NCBI GenBank assembly: GCA_964512095.1
Contig: CAZEIH010000002.1
Location: 62,001 to 126,000, forward strand
DNA from: DTU013 sp964512095
GTDB taxonomy: Bacteria; Bacillota; Clostridia; Acetivibrionales; DTU013
Direction of reading: 5' to 3'
DNA: 64,000 bases
The notes beneath the pieces were generated by a model that made no database searches, was not told the origin of the DNA, and saw nothing but the letters and a program-made list of their open reading frames with translations. Shown here piece after piece: positions 25,236 to 34,199 of the stretch. The translations under genes and the position numbers were made by a program. The first letter of the stretch is position 1, and each line of letters opens with the position of its first letter.

Positions 25236-26240
25236 TTAATTTATATTTCCAGCATTTCTGCGTGGTTTTCCACTATCTTCATCCTCTAACTCTCCGGTAT
25301 CACCTCTACCGCTAGAATCTTCTGTATCACCTGCACCACTAGAATCTCCTGTATCACCTGCACCACTAGAATCTCCGGCACCACCTGTACCGCTCGAATC
25401 CTCCGAAGCTCCTGAATCTCCACTTCCTCCACCTGTCTGACTGTTTTGGGATGTGTTTTCCAGAACAATGTCATCTATGGTCATTTTTTGCTGAACCATG
25501 GCTACACTTCCGTCAATTTCTCTGATAATAACAGTAGCGCCTCTTCGTATTGGATTACCCTCCGTGGATTTTGCAGAAAGGGTTGACCTTATGCCATTTG
25601 CCATGTAGGCAATCTCTCCAAAACCATTCTCAGGTATAGGTGTTAAAATCTCTGCTTCAATGTTTATGAGATCATCATGGGAAAAAACAGAGTTTGACTG
25701 GGAGCCGTACATAAACTTTACTACAGCAAAAAACAGTGCAGCACCTATCACTAAGGCACTGGCTAGGGCAATGATAGTACTAATAAAGCTATTCATTCCA
25801 AAGCCTACCATAGAAATTATGCCTACCCCGCCAAATGAGGTTATTGCGCTGGCCATGACCAATGGGTTGAAGGGCGAAGGAGAACCTGCATCATCACCAT
25901 CAGCTCTCTGGTGGGTTCCGCCATCATGATCGGCATCAGCTCCGTCTACGCCATCTACACCGTCTATGCCATCTATATCAAGATCTATGTCTACACCATC
26001 TACACCATCTACACCGTCTATACCGTCAACTGTCCCGATATCATGCCCCAGGTCAATACCATCCCCGGTACTGATGTCATGGCCTATGTCCACTCCATCA
26101 CCTACCCCGACATCGTGGTCCATGTCAAGATCATGATCGCTATCTCCATGACCACCCAGTATAATCGCCCCAGCTGAATAGAAAACTCCAAATGCCAGAC
26201 AACCGATAAATATGTATAGCAGAAAATCACCCCCATCCAT
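25236..26240 (-). CDS. NfeD/YuaF-like membrane protein with Asp-Gly repeat
   Basis: 334 residues. One N-terminal membrane helix (LYIFIGCLAFGVFYSAGAII) is followed by about 75 residues of Asp/Gly/Ile/Val/His repeats (DGIDGVDGVDG type). Then come two more hydrophobic helices (LVMASAITSFGGVGIISMVG and STIIALASALVIGAALFFAV), an OB-fold NfeD domain (INIEAEILTPIPENGFGEIAY) and a Gly/Ser/Asp-rich repeated tail (GDTGDSSGA units). The acidic loop would face outside and could bind divalent cations; that is inference. It is the partner of the flotillin gene downstream. Both repeat tracts are encoded by near-identical short DNA repeats. Confidence 0.85.
   Translation of the reverse strand: MDGGDFLLYIFIGCLAFGVFYSAGAIILGGHGDSDHDLDMDHDVGVGDGVDIGHDISTGDGIDLGHDIGTVDGIDGVDGVDGVDIDLDIDGIDGVDGVDGADADHDGGTHQRADGDDAGSPSPFNPLVMASAITSFGGVGIISMVGFGMNSFISTIIALASALVIGAALFFAVVKFMYGSQSNSVFSHDDLINIEAEILTPIPENGFGEIAYMANGIRSTLSAKSTEGNPIRRGATVIIREIDGSVAMVQQKMTIDDIVLENTSQNSQTGGGSGDSGASEDSSGTGGAGDSSGAGDTGDSSGAGDTEDSSGRGDTGELEDEDSGKPRRNAGNIN
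25286..25400. repeat. 27-bp imperfect tandem repeats in the NfeD gene tail
   Basis: Units of about CCTGTATCACCTGCACCACT encode GDTGDSSGA. At least three copies are near identical. Confidence 0.75.
25925..26045. repeat. 9-bp repeats coding for Asp-Gly motif
   Basis: A run of ACACCATCT / ACACCGTCT-type units encodes the DGVDG repeat of the NfeD-like protein. Confidence 0.75.
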
Positions 26241-26343
26241 TAGGCTTTCCTGTACATTTTACCATATTAATCCCAACTATGGTATGGCAAAATAATTACA
26301 TACTATATACGCACTTTAAGATAAAAAAGTTTGCTATCGTAAG

Positions 26344-26442
26344 TCAATTCGCTTCGCTTAGGGAGTCAAGTGGAGACTGAACTCCACCTGACCAAGGAAG
26401 TTAATTAATTAGAGGTCGGCGTCTTCTGAAGACATAGACAAA
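26344..26442 (+). repeat. Dispersed element, copy 4 (left arm of hairpin II lost)
   Basis: It starts TCAATTCGCTTCGCTTAG and keeps hairpin I (GTCAAGTGGAG / CTCCACCTGAC, one mismatch). It then runs from TTAATTAATT straight into AGAGGTCGGCGTCTTCTGAAGAC, so CGCCGACC is missing. It lies directly downstream of, and antisense to, the gap-interrupted gene. Confidence 0.85.
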
Positions 26443-26448
26443 GCACCC

Positions 26449-27660
26449 TCATGTCTTAAAGTTAACAACCTTTCCGTCCTTTGGATTTATGTATACGAGC
26501 CAGTATCCAAAAGCCCCATATCTATGCCTACATCCTTCTGCCCATACCCACATACTTATTTCTCCAGAGGGTCTTAGATCAACCATATGCATTCCCGGTA
26601 CTCCGCACACTACGTATCTATGGCCTGTTTTATGTTTGAATACTCCAATAATAAGGTGCTTATATTTATGGTAGGATGACATTACTGTCGGATTGAACAT
26701 AAGCGGAAACGGTATATTATTCTTATGAAGCATATCATTAAGGTCCAAAGGGTTTGTCACCGTCCACCAGATATAGTCGCTTCTCCCACTGTGGAAGGGG
26801 TCGCTGATTTCAAAGCTTTCATTCAGGTTATCTTCCAATCCCTTAAGATTTCCTTGAGGTTGTACTTTCGCCGATAGGGGTGCCCCCTGTTTATTCACTT
26901 GACATGATTGGCATAAGCCTGCCCTGCATTCATTTTTTACAGAAGCAGTGCAAGGATTCTCGATAAAAGAATCACAATCAGTATTTGGCTTATGCTCCGG
27001 TGTCGGCTCCAGTTGTTCTGCCAGTCCCACCCATTGAGGGTATTCTTCATGACTATATGCTTGATTACTTTGGAATAGGGACGCGTCCTCGGACTGTGGT
27101 GCAACTGGGTTATCGTCCGGCTGTGGAACAGCTGGGTTATCGTCTGGCTGTGGAACAGCTGGGTTATCGTCTGGCTGCGGAACAGCTGGGTTATCGTCTG
27201 GCTGCGGAACAGCTGGGTTATCGTCTGGCTGCGGAACAGCTGTGTTATGCCCGAGCTGTGTAACTATACTGTCGTCCGGCTTTGGAACGGCTGTGTTATT
27301 CTCGGACTGTGGTACCACTGCGTTGCCTTCTAGCTGTGAAACAGCTGCATTATCCTCTACCCGAGATACTAAAGGATGGTTTACACACTCAACAGAGGCC
27401 CTGGATTTTTCTACAGCGGCACATTCAACCTCCATATTCTCTTGCATAGCCTTACGAAGTCCACTTCTCCATTCTGTTTGTCCATTTCGATAGGCTGCCA
27501 ACGGGCATGTGACACTAACTCCCATTCTATTTTCATATTCCACTAAAATAGCATATACATTAAAATCGTCAACAGCATATGTAGTCCCATCGAAATTCGT
27601 GGGGTCAAATGTCAACTCCAGCTCCGCCTTAATGCCGATATGTTTTATTTCACCTGCTCT
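26449..27660 (-). CDS. Repeat-containing clostridial protein of unknown function (cut by assembly gap)
   Basis: The 5' end runs into the run of N. The visible part has an N-terminal beta domain (IKAELELTFDPTNFDGTTY to NRMGVSVTCPLAAYRNG) and a long spacer with five or more PDDNPAVPQ repeats. The C-terminal domain of about 115 residues contains DYIWWTVTNPLDLNDML, VCGVPGMHMVDLRPSG and GAFGYWLVYINPKDGKVVNF. I know this C-terminal domain from other clostridial proteins but not its function. The far side of the gap carries a GTG-initiated frame (27830 leftwards, REFDPCDYFYIQYIYIDNMK) that may be its true N-terminus. Confidence 0.7.
   Translation of the reverse strand, partial: RAGEIKHIGIKAELELTFDPTNFDGTTYAVDDFNVYAILVEYENRMGVSVTCPLAAYRNGQTEWRSGLRKAMQENMEVECAAVEKSRASVECVNHPLVSRVEDNAAVSQLEGNAVVPQSENNTAVPKPDDSIVTQLGHNTAVPQPDDNPAVPQPDDNPAVPQPDDNPAVPQPDDNPAVPQPDDNPVAPQSEDASLFQSNQAYSHEEYPQWVGLAEQLEPTPEHKPNTDCDSFIENPCTASVKNECRAGLCQSCQVNKQGAPLSAKVQPQGNLKGLEDNLNESFEISDPFHSGRSDYIWWTVTNPLDLNDMLHKNNIPFPLMFNPTVMSSYHKYKHLIIGVFKHKTGHRYVVCGVPGMHMVDLRPSGEISMWVWAEGCRHRYGAFGYWLVYINPKDGKVVNFKT
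27100..27250. repeat. 27-bp tandem repeats coding for PDDNPAVPQ
   Basis: Five or more near-identical units of the type AACAGCTGGGTTATCGTC plus TGGCTGCGG lie within the gap-interrupted gene. Such repeats are a common cause of assembly breaks nearby. Confidence 0.85.
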
Positions 27661-27760
27661 NNNNNNNNNNNNNNNNNNNNNNNNNNNNNNNNNNNNNNNN
27701 NNNNNNNNNNNNNNNNNNNNNNNNNNNNNNNNNNNNNNNNNNNNNNNNNNNNNNNNNNNN
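27661..27760. other. Assembly gap (100 N)
   Basis: Exactly 100 ambiguous bases, the usual placeholder for a gap of unknown size. The real spacing across it cannot be trusted. Confidence 0.99.
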
Positions 27761-27761
27761 A

Positions 27762-27830
27762 CCATTGTTTCATATTATCAATGTATATGTATTGGATATA
27801 AAAATAATCACACGGGTCAAATTCTCTCAC
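27762..27830 (-). CDS. Possible N-terminal fragment of the gap-interrupted gene
   Basis: A GTG-started frame giving MREFDPCDYFYIQYIYIDN and a few more residues runs into the N stretch. It points in the right direction to be the start of the neighbouring gene. No clear ribosome site is visible, and frame continuity cannot be checked across the gap. Confidence 0.35.
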
Positions 27831-28062
27831 TAACTATGGTATCATTCATTCTTCGATTTCATGGTATTTTTGATATTCATATTAGCATTATTGCAAGATT
27901 CGGTTTCTGAAATTTCATATTTTTGTTTATGGCAACGCCAGAACAAAATTCCTACAATTCCTCGTATATAGGTTTCATGTGCTTAGCAGTAGTTAGAAAG
28001 GCCATAGTATATCAACCCAAAGCACGTTTTATCAACAAACACAAAAGCCACCCTGCAATTTC

Positions 28063-28177
28063 TTTATGTCTTTAGAAGACGCCGACCTCTATAGGTCTGC
28101 GATGAATGAAGACGAATTAACTTCCTTGGTCAGGTGGAGTTCAGTCCCCACCTGACTCCCTGAGCGAAACGAATTGA
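28063..28177 (-). repeat. Dispersed two-hairpin element, copy 5 (nearly full, minus orientation)
   Basis: Read on the minus strand it has the CGCTCAGGGAGTCAGG start, hairpin I GTCAGGTGGGG / CTCCACCTGAC with loop ACTGAA, the AAGGAAGTTAATTCGTC middle, hairpin II and the GTCTTCTAAAGACATAAA end. It lies about 100 bases upstream of the pckG promoter. Confidence 0.9.
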
Positions 28178-28270
28178 CTATGCGTATTAAGACTTCAAAG
28201 CAGTTCTCATAAGCCCTTGTAAAACAAGCTTTTCAGTATTCTATGTCAATGACTTTTGAATAATCTTTTG

Positions 28271-28299
28271 TTGAATGTTTCATAGGTATGTGATAATAT
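28271..28299 (+). promoter_or_regulatory. Sigma-A promoter of pckG
   Basis: TTGAAT, 17-bp spacer, TAATAT. It predicts a 5' leader of about 110 nt before the AAAGGAGAG ribosome site. Confidence 0.5.
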
Positions 28300-28416
28300 G
28301 GTTAGTGAAAAAATTAACCAAGTAAGAGTGATAATAGAGGACTTATTTAGTGTTCTGAACTAGAGAAATTACTATAGGTAATAATATTATTATATCCGAC
28401 CGAAAGGAGAGTTTAA

Positions 28417-30207
28417 ATGACAAAAAATCAAAAATTACTGGATTGGGTGAAAGAAGTTGCTGACATGTGTCAGCCTGATAAGATTTATTGGTGTGATGGA
28501 TCGGAAGAGGAAAACGATCGTCTGTTGAAGGAATCTGTTGAAAATGGATCGGCTACACTGTTAAATCAGGATAAAAGACCAGGCTGCTACCTATTCCGTA
28601 GCGATCCGTCAGACGTTGCACGTGTTGAGAACAGGACCTTTATCTCCTCAAAGAAAAAAGAGGATGCAGGCCCAACAAATAACTGGGTCAATCCTGAAGA
28701 ACTCAAAGCTACAATGAAGGGTTTATACACAGGCTCCATGAAGGGCAGAACCATGTATGTTATACCTTTCTCAATGGGACCTATTGGCTCCCCGATATCA
28801 AAGATCGGTGTTGAAATCACTGATAGTACGTACGTTGTTACCAACATGCGTATCATGACTCGTATAGGACGTAAAGTACTTGACGTACTGGGCGACGGTG
28901 AATTTGTTCCCTGTCTGCACTCAGTAGGAGCTCCTCTCGAACCAGGTCAAGAGGATGTGCCCTGGCCATGTGCTCCCATCGAACAGAAGTACATCAGCCA
29001 TTTCCCAGAGGATAGAACTATCTGGTCCTACGGATCTGGTTACGGCGGGAATGCTCTGCTGGGAAAGAAATGCTTCGCTCTGCGTATCGCTTCTGTCCAG
29101 GCCCGTGATGAGGGTTGGATGGCTGAACATATGCTCATCCTGCGCTTGACAAACCCTGAGGGAGAAAAATATTATGTAACAGGTGCATTCCCCAGCGCAT
29201 GCGGAAAAACCAATCTAGCTATGTTGATACCGACAATCCCTGGCTGGAAGGTTGAAACTATTGGTGATGATATAGCATGGATGAAGTTCGGCAAAGACGG
29301 ACGTCTTTATGCCATTAACCCTGAAGCAGGCTTCTTCGGCGTTGCTCCTGGAACATCAATGGACTCGAACCCCAACGCTATGCATAGCTGTGAGAAAAAC
29401 ACAATATTCACTAACGTTGCATTGACTGATGATGGCGATGTTTGGTGGGAAGGTATAGGCACCGATGCACCTGACCATATGATAGACTGGCATGGAAATG
29501 ACTGGACTCCCGATTCAAAAACTAATGCAGCACATCCTAATGCTCGCTTTACGGCGCCGGCAAAACAGTGCCCTGTTATCGCACCCGAATGGGAAGATCC
29601 CAATGGTGTGCCAATTTCCGCAATACTCGTTGGCGGTCGTCGCCCCAGCACTATCCCACTGGTTCATGAAAGCTTTGATTGGAACCATGGCGTATTCATG
29701 GGCTCAATAATGGGTTCTGAAATAACTGCTGCTGCAATTTCCGATAAAATTGGGCAGGTACGCCGCGATCCCTTCGCAATGCTGCCTTTCATTGGCTACC
29801 ATGTAGGTGACTATCTACAGCATTGGCTAGATATAGGTACAAAGACATCTGCTGACAAGCTACCGAAGATTTTCTATGTTAACTGGTTCCGCAAGGATTC
29901 CAACGGAAAATGGCTGTGGCCAGGATTCGGCGAAAACAGTCGCGTTCTGAAGTGGGTTGTGGAAAGAGTAGCAGGCAAGGGTAAGGCTGTTTCAACTCCA
30001 ATTGGATTTATGCCAACTGAAGATGCTATCGATACCACTGGCCTAGATGTTTCCGAGTCTGATATGGCTGAGCTGCTGAAGGTGAACAAGGACGAGTGGC
30101 TCAATGAGGTTGCATCGATTAGAGCTCATTACGCTAATTACGGCGAAAAGATGCCAAAGGAATTGTATTCCCAGCTAGAAGCTCTGGAAAAGAGATTGAA
30201 GGACTAA
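28417..30207 (+). CDS. pckG: Phosphoenolpyruvate carboxykinase (GTP)
   Basis: 596 residues, full length. It interconverts oxaloacetate plus GTP with PEP, CO2 and GDP. The GTP-type signature FPSACGKTNLAM is at about residues 258-269 and holds the hyper-reactive Cys and the P-loop Lys; the metal-site region is ETIGDDIAWMKFG, followed by NPEAGFFGVAPGTS. In anaerobes this enzyme often works toward oxaloacetate in succinate or amino-acid metabolism; direction cannot be told here. It has a strong AAAGGAG site and is monocistronic with its own promoter and terminator. Confidence 0.97.
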   Translation: MTKNQKLLDWVKEVADMCQPDKIYWCDGSEEENDRLLKESVENGSATLLNQDKRPGCYLFRSDPSDVARVENRTFISSKKKEDAGPTNNWVNPEELKATMKGLYTGSMKGRTMYVIPFSMGPIGSPISKIGVEITDSTYVVTNMRIMTRIGRKVLDVLGDGEFVPCLHSVGAPLEPGQEDVPWPCAPIEQKYISHFPEDRTIWSYGSGYGGNALLGKKCFALRIASVQARDEGWMAEHMLILRLTNPEGEKYYVTGAFPSACGKTNLAMLIPTIPGWKVETIGDDIAWMKFGKDGRLYAINPEAGFFGVAPGTSMDSNPNAMHSCEKNTIFTNVALTDDGDVWWEGIGTDAPDHMIDWHGNDWTPDSKTNAAHPNARFTAPAKQCPVIAPEWEDPNGVPISAILVGGRRPSTIPLVHESFDWNHGVFMGSIMGSEITAAAISDKIGQVRRDPFAMLPFIGYHVGDYLQHWLDIGTKTSADKLPKIFYVNWFRKDSNGKWLWPGFGENSRVLKWVVERVAGKGKAVSTPIGFMPTEDAIDTTGLDVSESDMAELLKVNKDEWLNEVASIRAHYANYGEKMPKELYSQLEALEKRLKD

Positions 30208-30220
30208 TAAGCTAGTATAC

Positions 30221-30343
30221 TCAATTCGCTTCTCTTAGGGAGTCAGGTGGAGGCTGAACTCCACCCGACCAAGGAAGCTAATTAATTCGCCTTCATTCAT
30301 CGCCGACCTATAGAGGTCAGCGCCTTCTGAAGACATATACAAA
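30221..30343 (+). repeat. Dispersed two-hairpin element, copy 6 (full length)
   Basis: It begins 14 bases after the pckG stop codon. Hairpin I is GTCAGGTGGAG / CTCCACCCGAC with loop GCTGAA, the middle is AAGGAAGCTAATTAATTCG, hairpin II is CGCCGACCTATAGAGGTCAGCG, and the end is CTTCTGAAGACATA. It runs directly into the pckG terminator, so it would be transcribed as part of the pckG 3' UTR. Confidence 0.9.
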
Positions 30344-30381
30344 AAGGCTGCCCTAAAGAATTCTTGGGAGTAGCCTTTTTT
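30341..30381. terminator. Terminator between convergent pckG and rsmA
   Basis: AAAAAGGCT...AGCCTTTTTT with an inner CCC/GGG stem. It can act in both directions. Confidence 0.75.
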
Positions 30382-30469
30382 GCACCTTGTTTATAGCCAA
30401 TAGCCACGCCTGAGTCTACATCGCCTAGGATAGATTAGCTACCCTGTCTCTTTCAAAGGCGCCGACCTA

Positions 30470-31360
30470 TTATCGGACCATAGCTAAGTTGTTCCGACGC
30501 GACTCATATATCAAGTTAGATAGCTTTGCGAACTGCTGGATGGATAATGTCTCTCCCCGCTGGTTTCTATCTATGCCAACTCTATCAAGAAGATTATTTA
30601 TACTCTCTTTATTTAGCCCTAGATAGCTAGCATTATTCAGGGCATTAACCAATGTCTTTCTCCTTTGCCCAAATGCCGCTTTAACCACCTTAAAAAAGAG
30701 GTCCTTGTCCATAAGCTCCACCGGAGGGGTTTTATACAGCTCCAGCTTTACAACTGAAGAATCAACCTCTGGCTGAGGCACAAAGCTATGAGGATGCACT
30801 TGCATCACCACAGACGGTCGAGAATAGTACTGTACTGCCACTGATAAGGCGCCATAATCCTTGCCTCCGGGGTCAGCGCTCATTCTGTCCGCTACCTCCT
30901 TCTGAACCATAAAAACCATGCACTCCGCCTTCACACCACTTTCCAGAAGCTTCATTATAACCGGTGTAGTAATGTAATAGGGGAGATTGGCCACTATCTT
31001 CAATTTACGTTGGGTACCATCCTCATTTGTTATGTGCGGTGTCAGTGCTTTCTGCACATCAATCTTCAGTATATCGTCATTAATCAAGAAGACATTTCTA
31101 TAGCCAATCAGGTTACTTTGCAGAACCGGCATAAGGCGCTTGTCCACCTCTACCGCCACAACGCTGCCTGCCTTTTCCCCCAGAACAGCTGTAAGACTAC
31201 CAAGACCGGGGCCTATTTCAAGAACGACATCATTCTCATCAATCTCAGCTGACTGTCCTATTTTTTGAAGTATTCCTTCATCTGTCAGAAAATTTTGCCC
31301 TAACGACTTGACAGGTCGCAAATCCAGTTTTTTAAGGATATTTCTAGCGTCAGGAATCAT
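30470..31360 (-). CDS. rsmA: 16S rRNA dimethyladenosine transferase RsmA/KsgA
   Basis: It dimethylates two adjacent adenosines near the 3' end of 16S rRNA during 30S maturation. Motifs: SLGQNFLTD at the N-terminus, SAM-binding VVLEIGPGLGSLT, catalytic NLPYYITTPV, and the C-terminal AFGQRRKTL. About 296 residues. The ATG at 31360 follows AAAGGA by eight bases; an ATG seven codons earlier lacks a ribosome site. It lies downstream of yabE, as in B. subtilis, except that rnmV between them is missing. Confidence 0.95.
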   Translation of the reverse strand: MIPDARNILKKLDLRPVKSLGQNFLTDEGILQKIGQSAEIDENDVVLEIGPGLGSLTAVLGEKAGSVVAVEVDKRLMPVLQSNLIGYRNVFLINDDILKIDVQKALTPHITNEDGTQRKLKIVANLPYYITTPVIMKLLESGVKAECMVFMVQKEVADRMSADPGGKDYGALSVAVQYYSRPSVVMQVHPHSFVPQPEVDSSVVKLELYKTPPVELMDKDLFFKVVKAAFGQRRKTLVNALNNASYLGLNKESINNLLDRVGIDRNQRGETLSIQQFAKLSNLIYESRRNNLAMVR

Positions 31361-31393
31361 TTGTTTATTCCTTTCTAACATTGTTAAAAATAT

Positions 31394-31413
31394 ACCGGGG
31401 TCAAAGCCCCGGT
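31394..31413 (-). terminator. Hairpin between yabE and rsmA
   Basis: ACCGGGG / CCCCGGT around a 6-nt loop, followed on the minus strand by ATATTTTTAA. It may reduce read-through from yabE into rsmA. Confidence 0.55.
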
Positions 31414-31451
31414 TGCAATTAGTCCCCTATTGCTATGATTTTTTTACTCCT

Positions 31452-32576
31452 TCACATCTTCGAATCCGTTTCTTCCTCTGAATCTGTTATGGCTTCGAAA
31501 TCAGAACCGTACACTTCTTCGTTAAGTATGTACACTCTGACCTTCTTAACACCAAACTTGTCTACATATTCCTGTGTATCATAGTACAGGTCAATCTTAT
31601 TTCCCTTGATGGCACCTCCGACATCACCAGCTATACAATAACCATAATCCGGGGTATCACCGATTATCTCAACGTATAGCCTTGTATGCAGTGGAATTAC
31701 CTTGGGATCCACGGCAATAACGCCCTTCCTGGCCTTCATCCCTGTTGCACAAATTCCGAACAGAGGATGCCCCGGAGCCTTCCCTGTATCCTTTAAAGAG
31801 GCTGTATATGATGTAGCTTTCATGTCCATTACCTTGCTGTATCTGACAACGTCGCCTCTTGATGTCGTATGGTTTAGGACCGTACCAAACTCCATAACCA
31901 TATTCACCGGTTCCAGTAATACTTTTTCACTGAAAAATAGCCTTGACACTTCCTTGCCATCCTCAACAACTACCTTGTAGAGCTTCTCCAGCACTCCATC
32001 GTGTCCCTGCTGGATGACACGCTCCGCTCCTTCGTCCATTCTTTTGTTAGTTCTCCTATGTACTACGTAGGGTATGGTTTCCGTCTCCCCTACTACCTTC
32101 TCAGTGACTCTAACAATTTTAAGCTCCATTCCTTCGGATATCACATCATTCGGATTTGCACCCTCAAGCCTGTCATTGCCTTCAGGCTTCAACGGACTGT
32201 CACTTAAAAGTTCTTTTACAGTATCCTTATAAGTCATTAGCTCCGTCCTTGTGTTATCAGCCGTGATGTAAACGGGCACCGCCCTTTTAATGTAAATCTC
32301 ATTTATGTTTGTCGTTTGTAGACTGGTATCCAAAGGCACGCTGATATAATCATGTTCATTCACAACAATGCCATTCTCCTCCAGTGTTAATTCAAAGGTA
32401 TTTTTCATCGTCTTGCAGGTAATTACGTTACCGTTGTCATTTATAACAACATCCTTTTCAACCCATGCAAATACGCCGATTCCGGCGCCTATCAAAACTA
32501 TTGCTGCTATTGAAACCACTAACAGCTGCTTTTTTAATGAAAATAACCTTTTAATATTTTTAGCAAGTGGAAACAC
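31452..32576 (-). CDS. yabE: YabE-like cell wall protein (DUF348-DUF348-G5-3D)
   Basis: 374 residues: an N-terminal membrane anchor (LLVVSIAAIVLIGAGIGVFA), DUF348 ubiquitin-like domains (KTMKNTFELTLEENGIVV and YKDTVKELLSDSPLKPEG regions), a G5 domain (ETIPYVVHRRTN...GVLEKLYKVVVEDGKEV) and a C-terminal 3D domain with the catalytic-type Asp motif (IDLYYDT, AGDVGGAIKG). Rpf-like lytic transglycosylases share this design and act in wall remodelling and spore resuscitation. GTG start with AGGAGG seven bases upstream. The genomic position matches B. subtilis yabE. Confidence 0.9.
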   Translation of the reverse strand: MFPLAKNIKRLFSLKKQLLVVSIAAIVLIGAGIGVFAWVEKDVVINDNGNVITCKTMKNTFELTLEENGIVVNEHDYISVPLDTSLQTTNINEIYIKRAVPVYITADNTRTELMTYKDTVKELLSDSPLKPEGNDRLEGANPNDVISEGMELKIVRVTEKVVGETETIPYVVHRRTNKRMDEGAERVIQQGHDGVLEKLYKVVVEDGKEVSRLFFSEKVLLEPVNMVMEFGTVLNHTTSRGDVVRYSKVMDMKATSYTASLKDTGKAPGHPLFGICATGMKARKGVIAVDPKVIPLHTRLYVEIIGDTPDYGYCIAGDVGGAIKGNKIDLYYDTQEYVDKFGVKKVRVYILNEEVYGSDFEAITDSEEETDSKM

Positions 32577-32727
32577 TTAAAACCCTCCTGATAAAATATT
32601 AATAAGGGACCGGTAGCTATTCTATTCTACAAAAAAATATTTGTCAAATTCATTGCCACAAATCCCTCATATTTGGGATTATATACATCGGAAGATCTCA
32701 ATATACTTATTTCCCCTCGAAAAATAA

Positions 32728-32747
32728 GGAGCTGCAGCTGCAGCTCC
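32728..32747 (-). terminator. Terminator of the Met/Pro-rich protein gene
   Basis: A perfect 20-bp palindrome of GGAGCTGCAG/CTGCAGCTCC, followed on the minus strand by TTATTTTTC. Confidence 0.7.
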
Positions 32748-32788
32748 CAGAGGCATGGCTTAAAGAAAAGTTTCGGCCGGGCTTGTGA

Positions 32789-33361
32789 CTAGTAGTTCAT
32801 TCCGCCCATCGGAAGGAATGGATTGCTAATAGATTCAGGCAATGTACCCGTTCCAGGCATAGGGTACATATTATTGGCAGGACCCATCACTGGAGCCGTA
32901 TTGCTCGTATAAGGCATCATATTACCTTGTGTGGGACTTACTGCCGGGAGCATTTGATTAGATCCGTATGTCATAGGACATTGCATATTCATTAGATAAG
33001 GACAGCACATGATGGGTATCTGATACATCATTGAGGGCATTACGCTACCAGGTCCGGCCTGGACAGGCATTTCCTCGGACATCTTCTGCATTGGCAGCAT
33101 TTGAGGCATAGTTTCTGCAGGCATTACATTAGGCAAGAACTGCTCCGCCATAACATTTGGCTTATTGTGCATGGGCATAACACCATGCGTGTTTTGTATG
33201 GGTGAAGCCTTTGGCGTAGCTTGCGCCGGCGATACCTTAGGGGAGGCTTGAGCTGGAGATACCTTGGGTGAAGCCTGCATATGCTGCATAGCGCCGACCT
33301 GAGGCATTGTCCCTTTAGGCCCAGCATTCAAAATATCTTTCATTTTAACATCTTCTTTCAT
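32789..33361 (-). CDS. Met/Pro/Gln-rich low-complexity protein, possibly spore coat or morphogenetic
   Basis: 190 residues. The first third has an ASPKVSPAQ-type repeat, and the rest is dominated by Met, Pro, Asn and Gln (NVMPAETMPQMLPMQKM, then MYQIPIMCCPYLMNMQCPM). There is no signal peptide or recognisable domain. The Cys/Tyr-containing Met-rich centre recalls spore coat and morphogenetic proteins of endospore formers, but this is only compositional. GGAGG lies nine bases before the ATG; its own terminator follows. Confidence 0.65.
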   Translation of the reverse strand: MKEDVKMKDILNAGPKGTMPQVGAMQHMQASPKVSPAQASPKVSPAQATPKASPIQNTHGVMPMHNKPNVMAEQFLPNVMPAETMPQMLPMQKMSEEMPVQAGPGSVMPSMMYQIPIMCCPYLMNMQCPMTYGSNQMLPAVSPTQGNMMPYTSNTAPVMGPANNMYPMPGTGTLPESISNPFLPMGGMNY

Positions 33362-33474
33362 ATAATGATTCCTCCGGCTTAGAACACTTCATTATCATTA
33401 TATGAGAGTGATAATATTATGTGAGAATTTTTATGTCACTCATACTGTACTGGTATGTATATAAGAACAGAGCC

Positions 33475-34176
33475 TTAGATGAGGATTATTGATGCAATAA
33501 CGAAATCCTTCTTTTCCTTGGAATAATCTATTTTGACATACATTTCATTTTCACCTTCTGAATACTGAACTCCGGAGAGATCTGCATTTTCAACAAGCTT
33601 TACATTAAATTTGACGAAGAGGTATATTTCACCGTTGCCATAGCCCCTGAGCCTATCCAGCTTTACATCAGTTATCTCAACCCTGCTCACCGAGCTGGTC
33701 ATCTGATCTATATAGGTACTAAGCTTGACTGGCCGGTCCTTTGTCGGTACTGTAGCATATTCCATATTGTATGCATCTTCAAAATTTCCCTGAGATAAAG
33801 CCTCGGCCCATGAAATGATTGGTTTGGATAGTATATCTGTATCGGTATTCTCCTTAAGGATGTTAATGAAATCTATCCGATCCCGCAAATTATCCTGGCT
33901 CAGCTTAAGCTCGGCACTAACCGTATCATTTTCCTTTCTAAGGGCTTCCTTATCTCTTTCATACTGCTCTAACTGATTTTCCAGGCCACTGACTTCATCC
34001 TCCAGAGTGGATATCTCTCTCTTTTGGGCGCTAATACTTGCATCATTGCTAGTATTCACCGAAATCAAGTTTTTGATTTCAGCGACTTTGCTTTCCCTGT
34101 CCCACAGTAGATAATTAAACGCTACAAACAGGGCAATTAAAAGAACAAATACCATTACAAGGATAAACTTTTTCAT
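33475..34176 (-). CDS. Membrane-anchored coiled-coil protein of unknown function
   Basis: 233 residues: an N-terminal transmembrane anchor (ILVMVFVLLIALFVAFNYLL), a coiled coil over about residues 50-110 (REISTLEDEVSGLENQLEQY and following), then a beta-rich extracytoplasmic domain of about 110 residues (SQGNFEDAYNMEY to YVKIDYSKEKKDFVIASII), which looks like an NTF2-like or DUF4878-type fold. No named family is assignable. It lies 24 bases downstream of the TatD gene in the same direction, so it belongs to the metG-tatD transcript. Confidence 0.7.
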   Translation of the reverse strand: MKKFILVMVFVLLIALFVAFNYLLWDRESKVAEIKNLISVNTSNDASISAQKREISTLEDEVSGLENQLEQYERDKEALRKENDTVSAELKLSQDNLRDRIDFINILKENTDTDILSKPIISWAEALSQGNFEDAYNMEYATVPTKDRPVKLSTYIDQMTSSVSRVEITDVKLDRLRGYGNGEIYLFVKFNVKLVENADLSGVQYSEGENEMYVKIDYSKEKKDFVIASIILI

Positions 34177-34199
34177 TTCACACCACCGCTTTAATCGTT

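Noticed and set aside
25911..26177. Plus-strand Tyr/Ile/Thr-rich repeat frame
   Set aside because: It is a shadow of the Asp-Gly repeat of the NfeD-like gene on the minus strand.
27100..27250. Tandem repeats near the gap as a CRISPR array
   Set aside because: The 27-bp units are contiguous and in frame, with no variable spacers; they encode PDDNPAVPQ.
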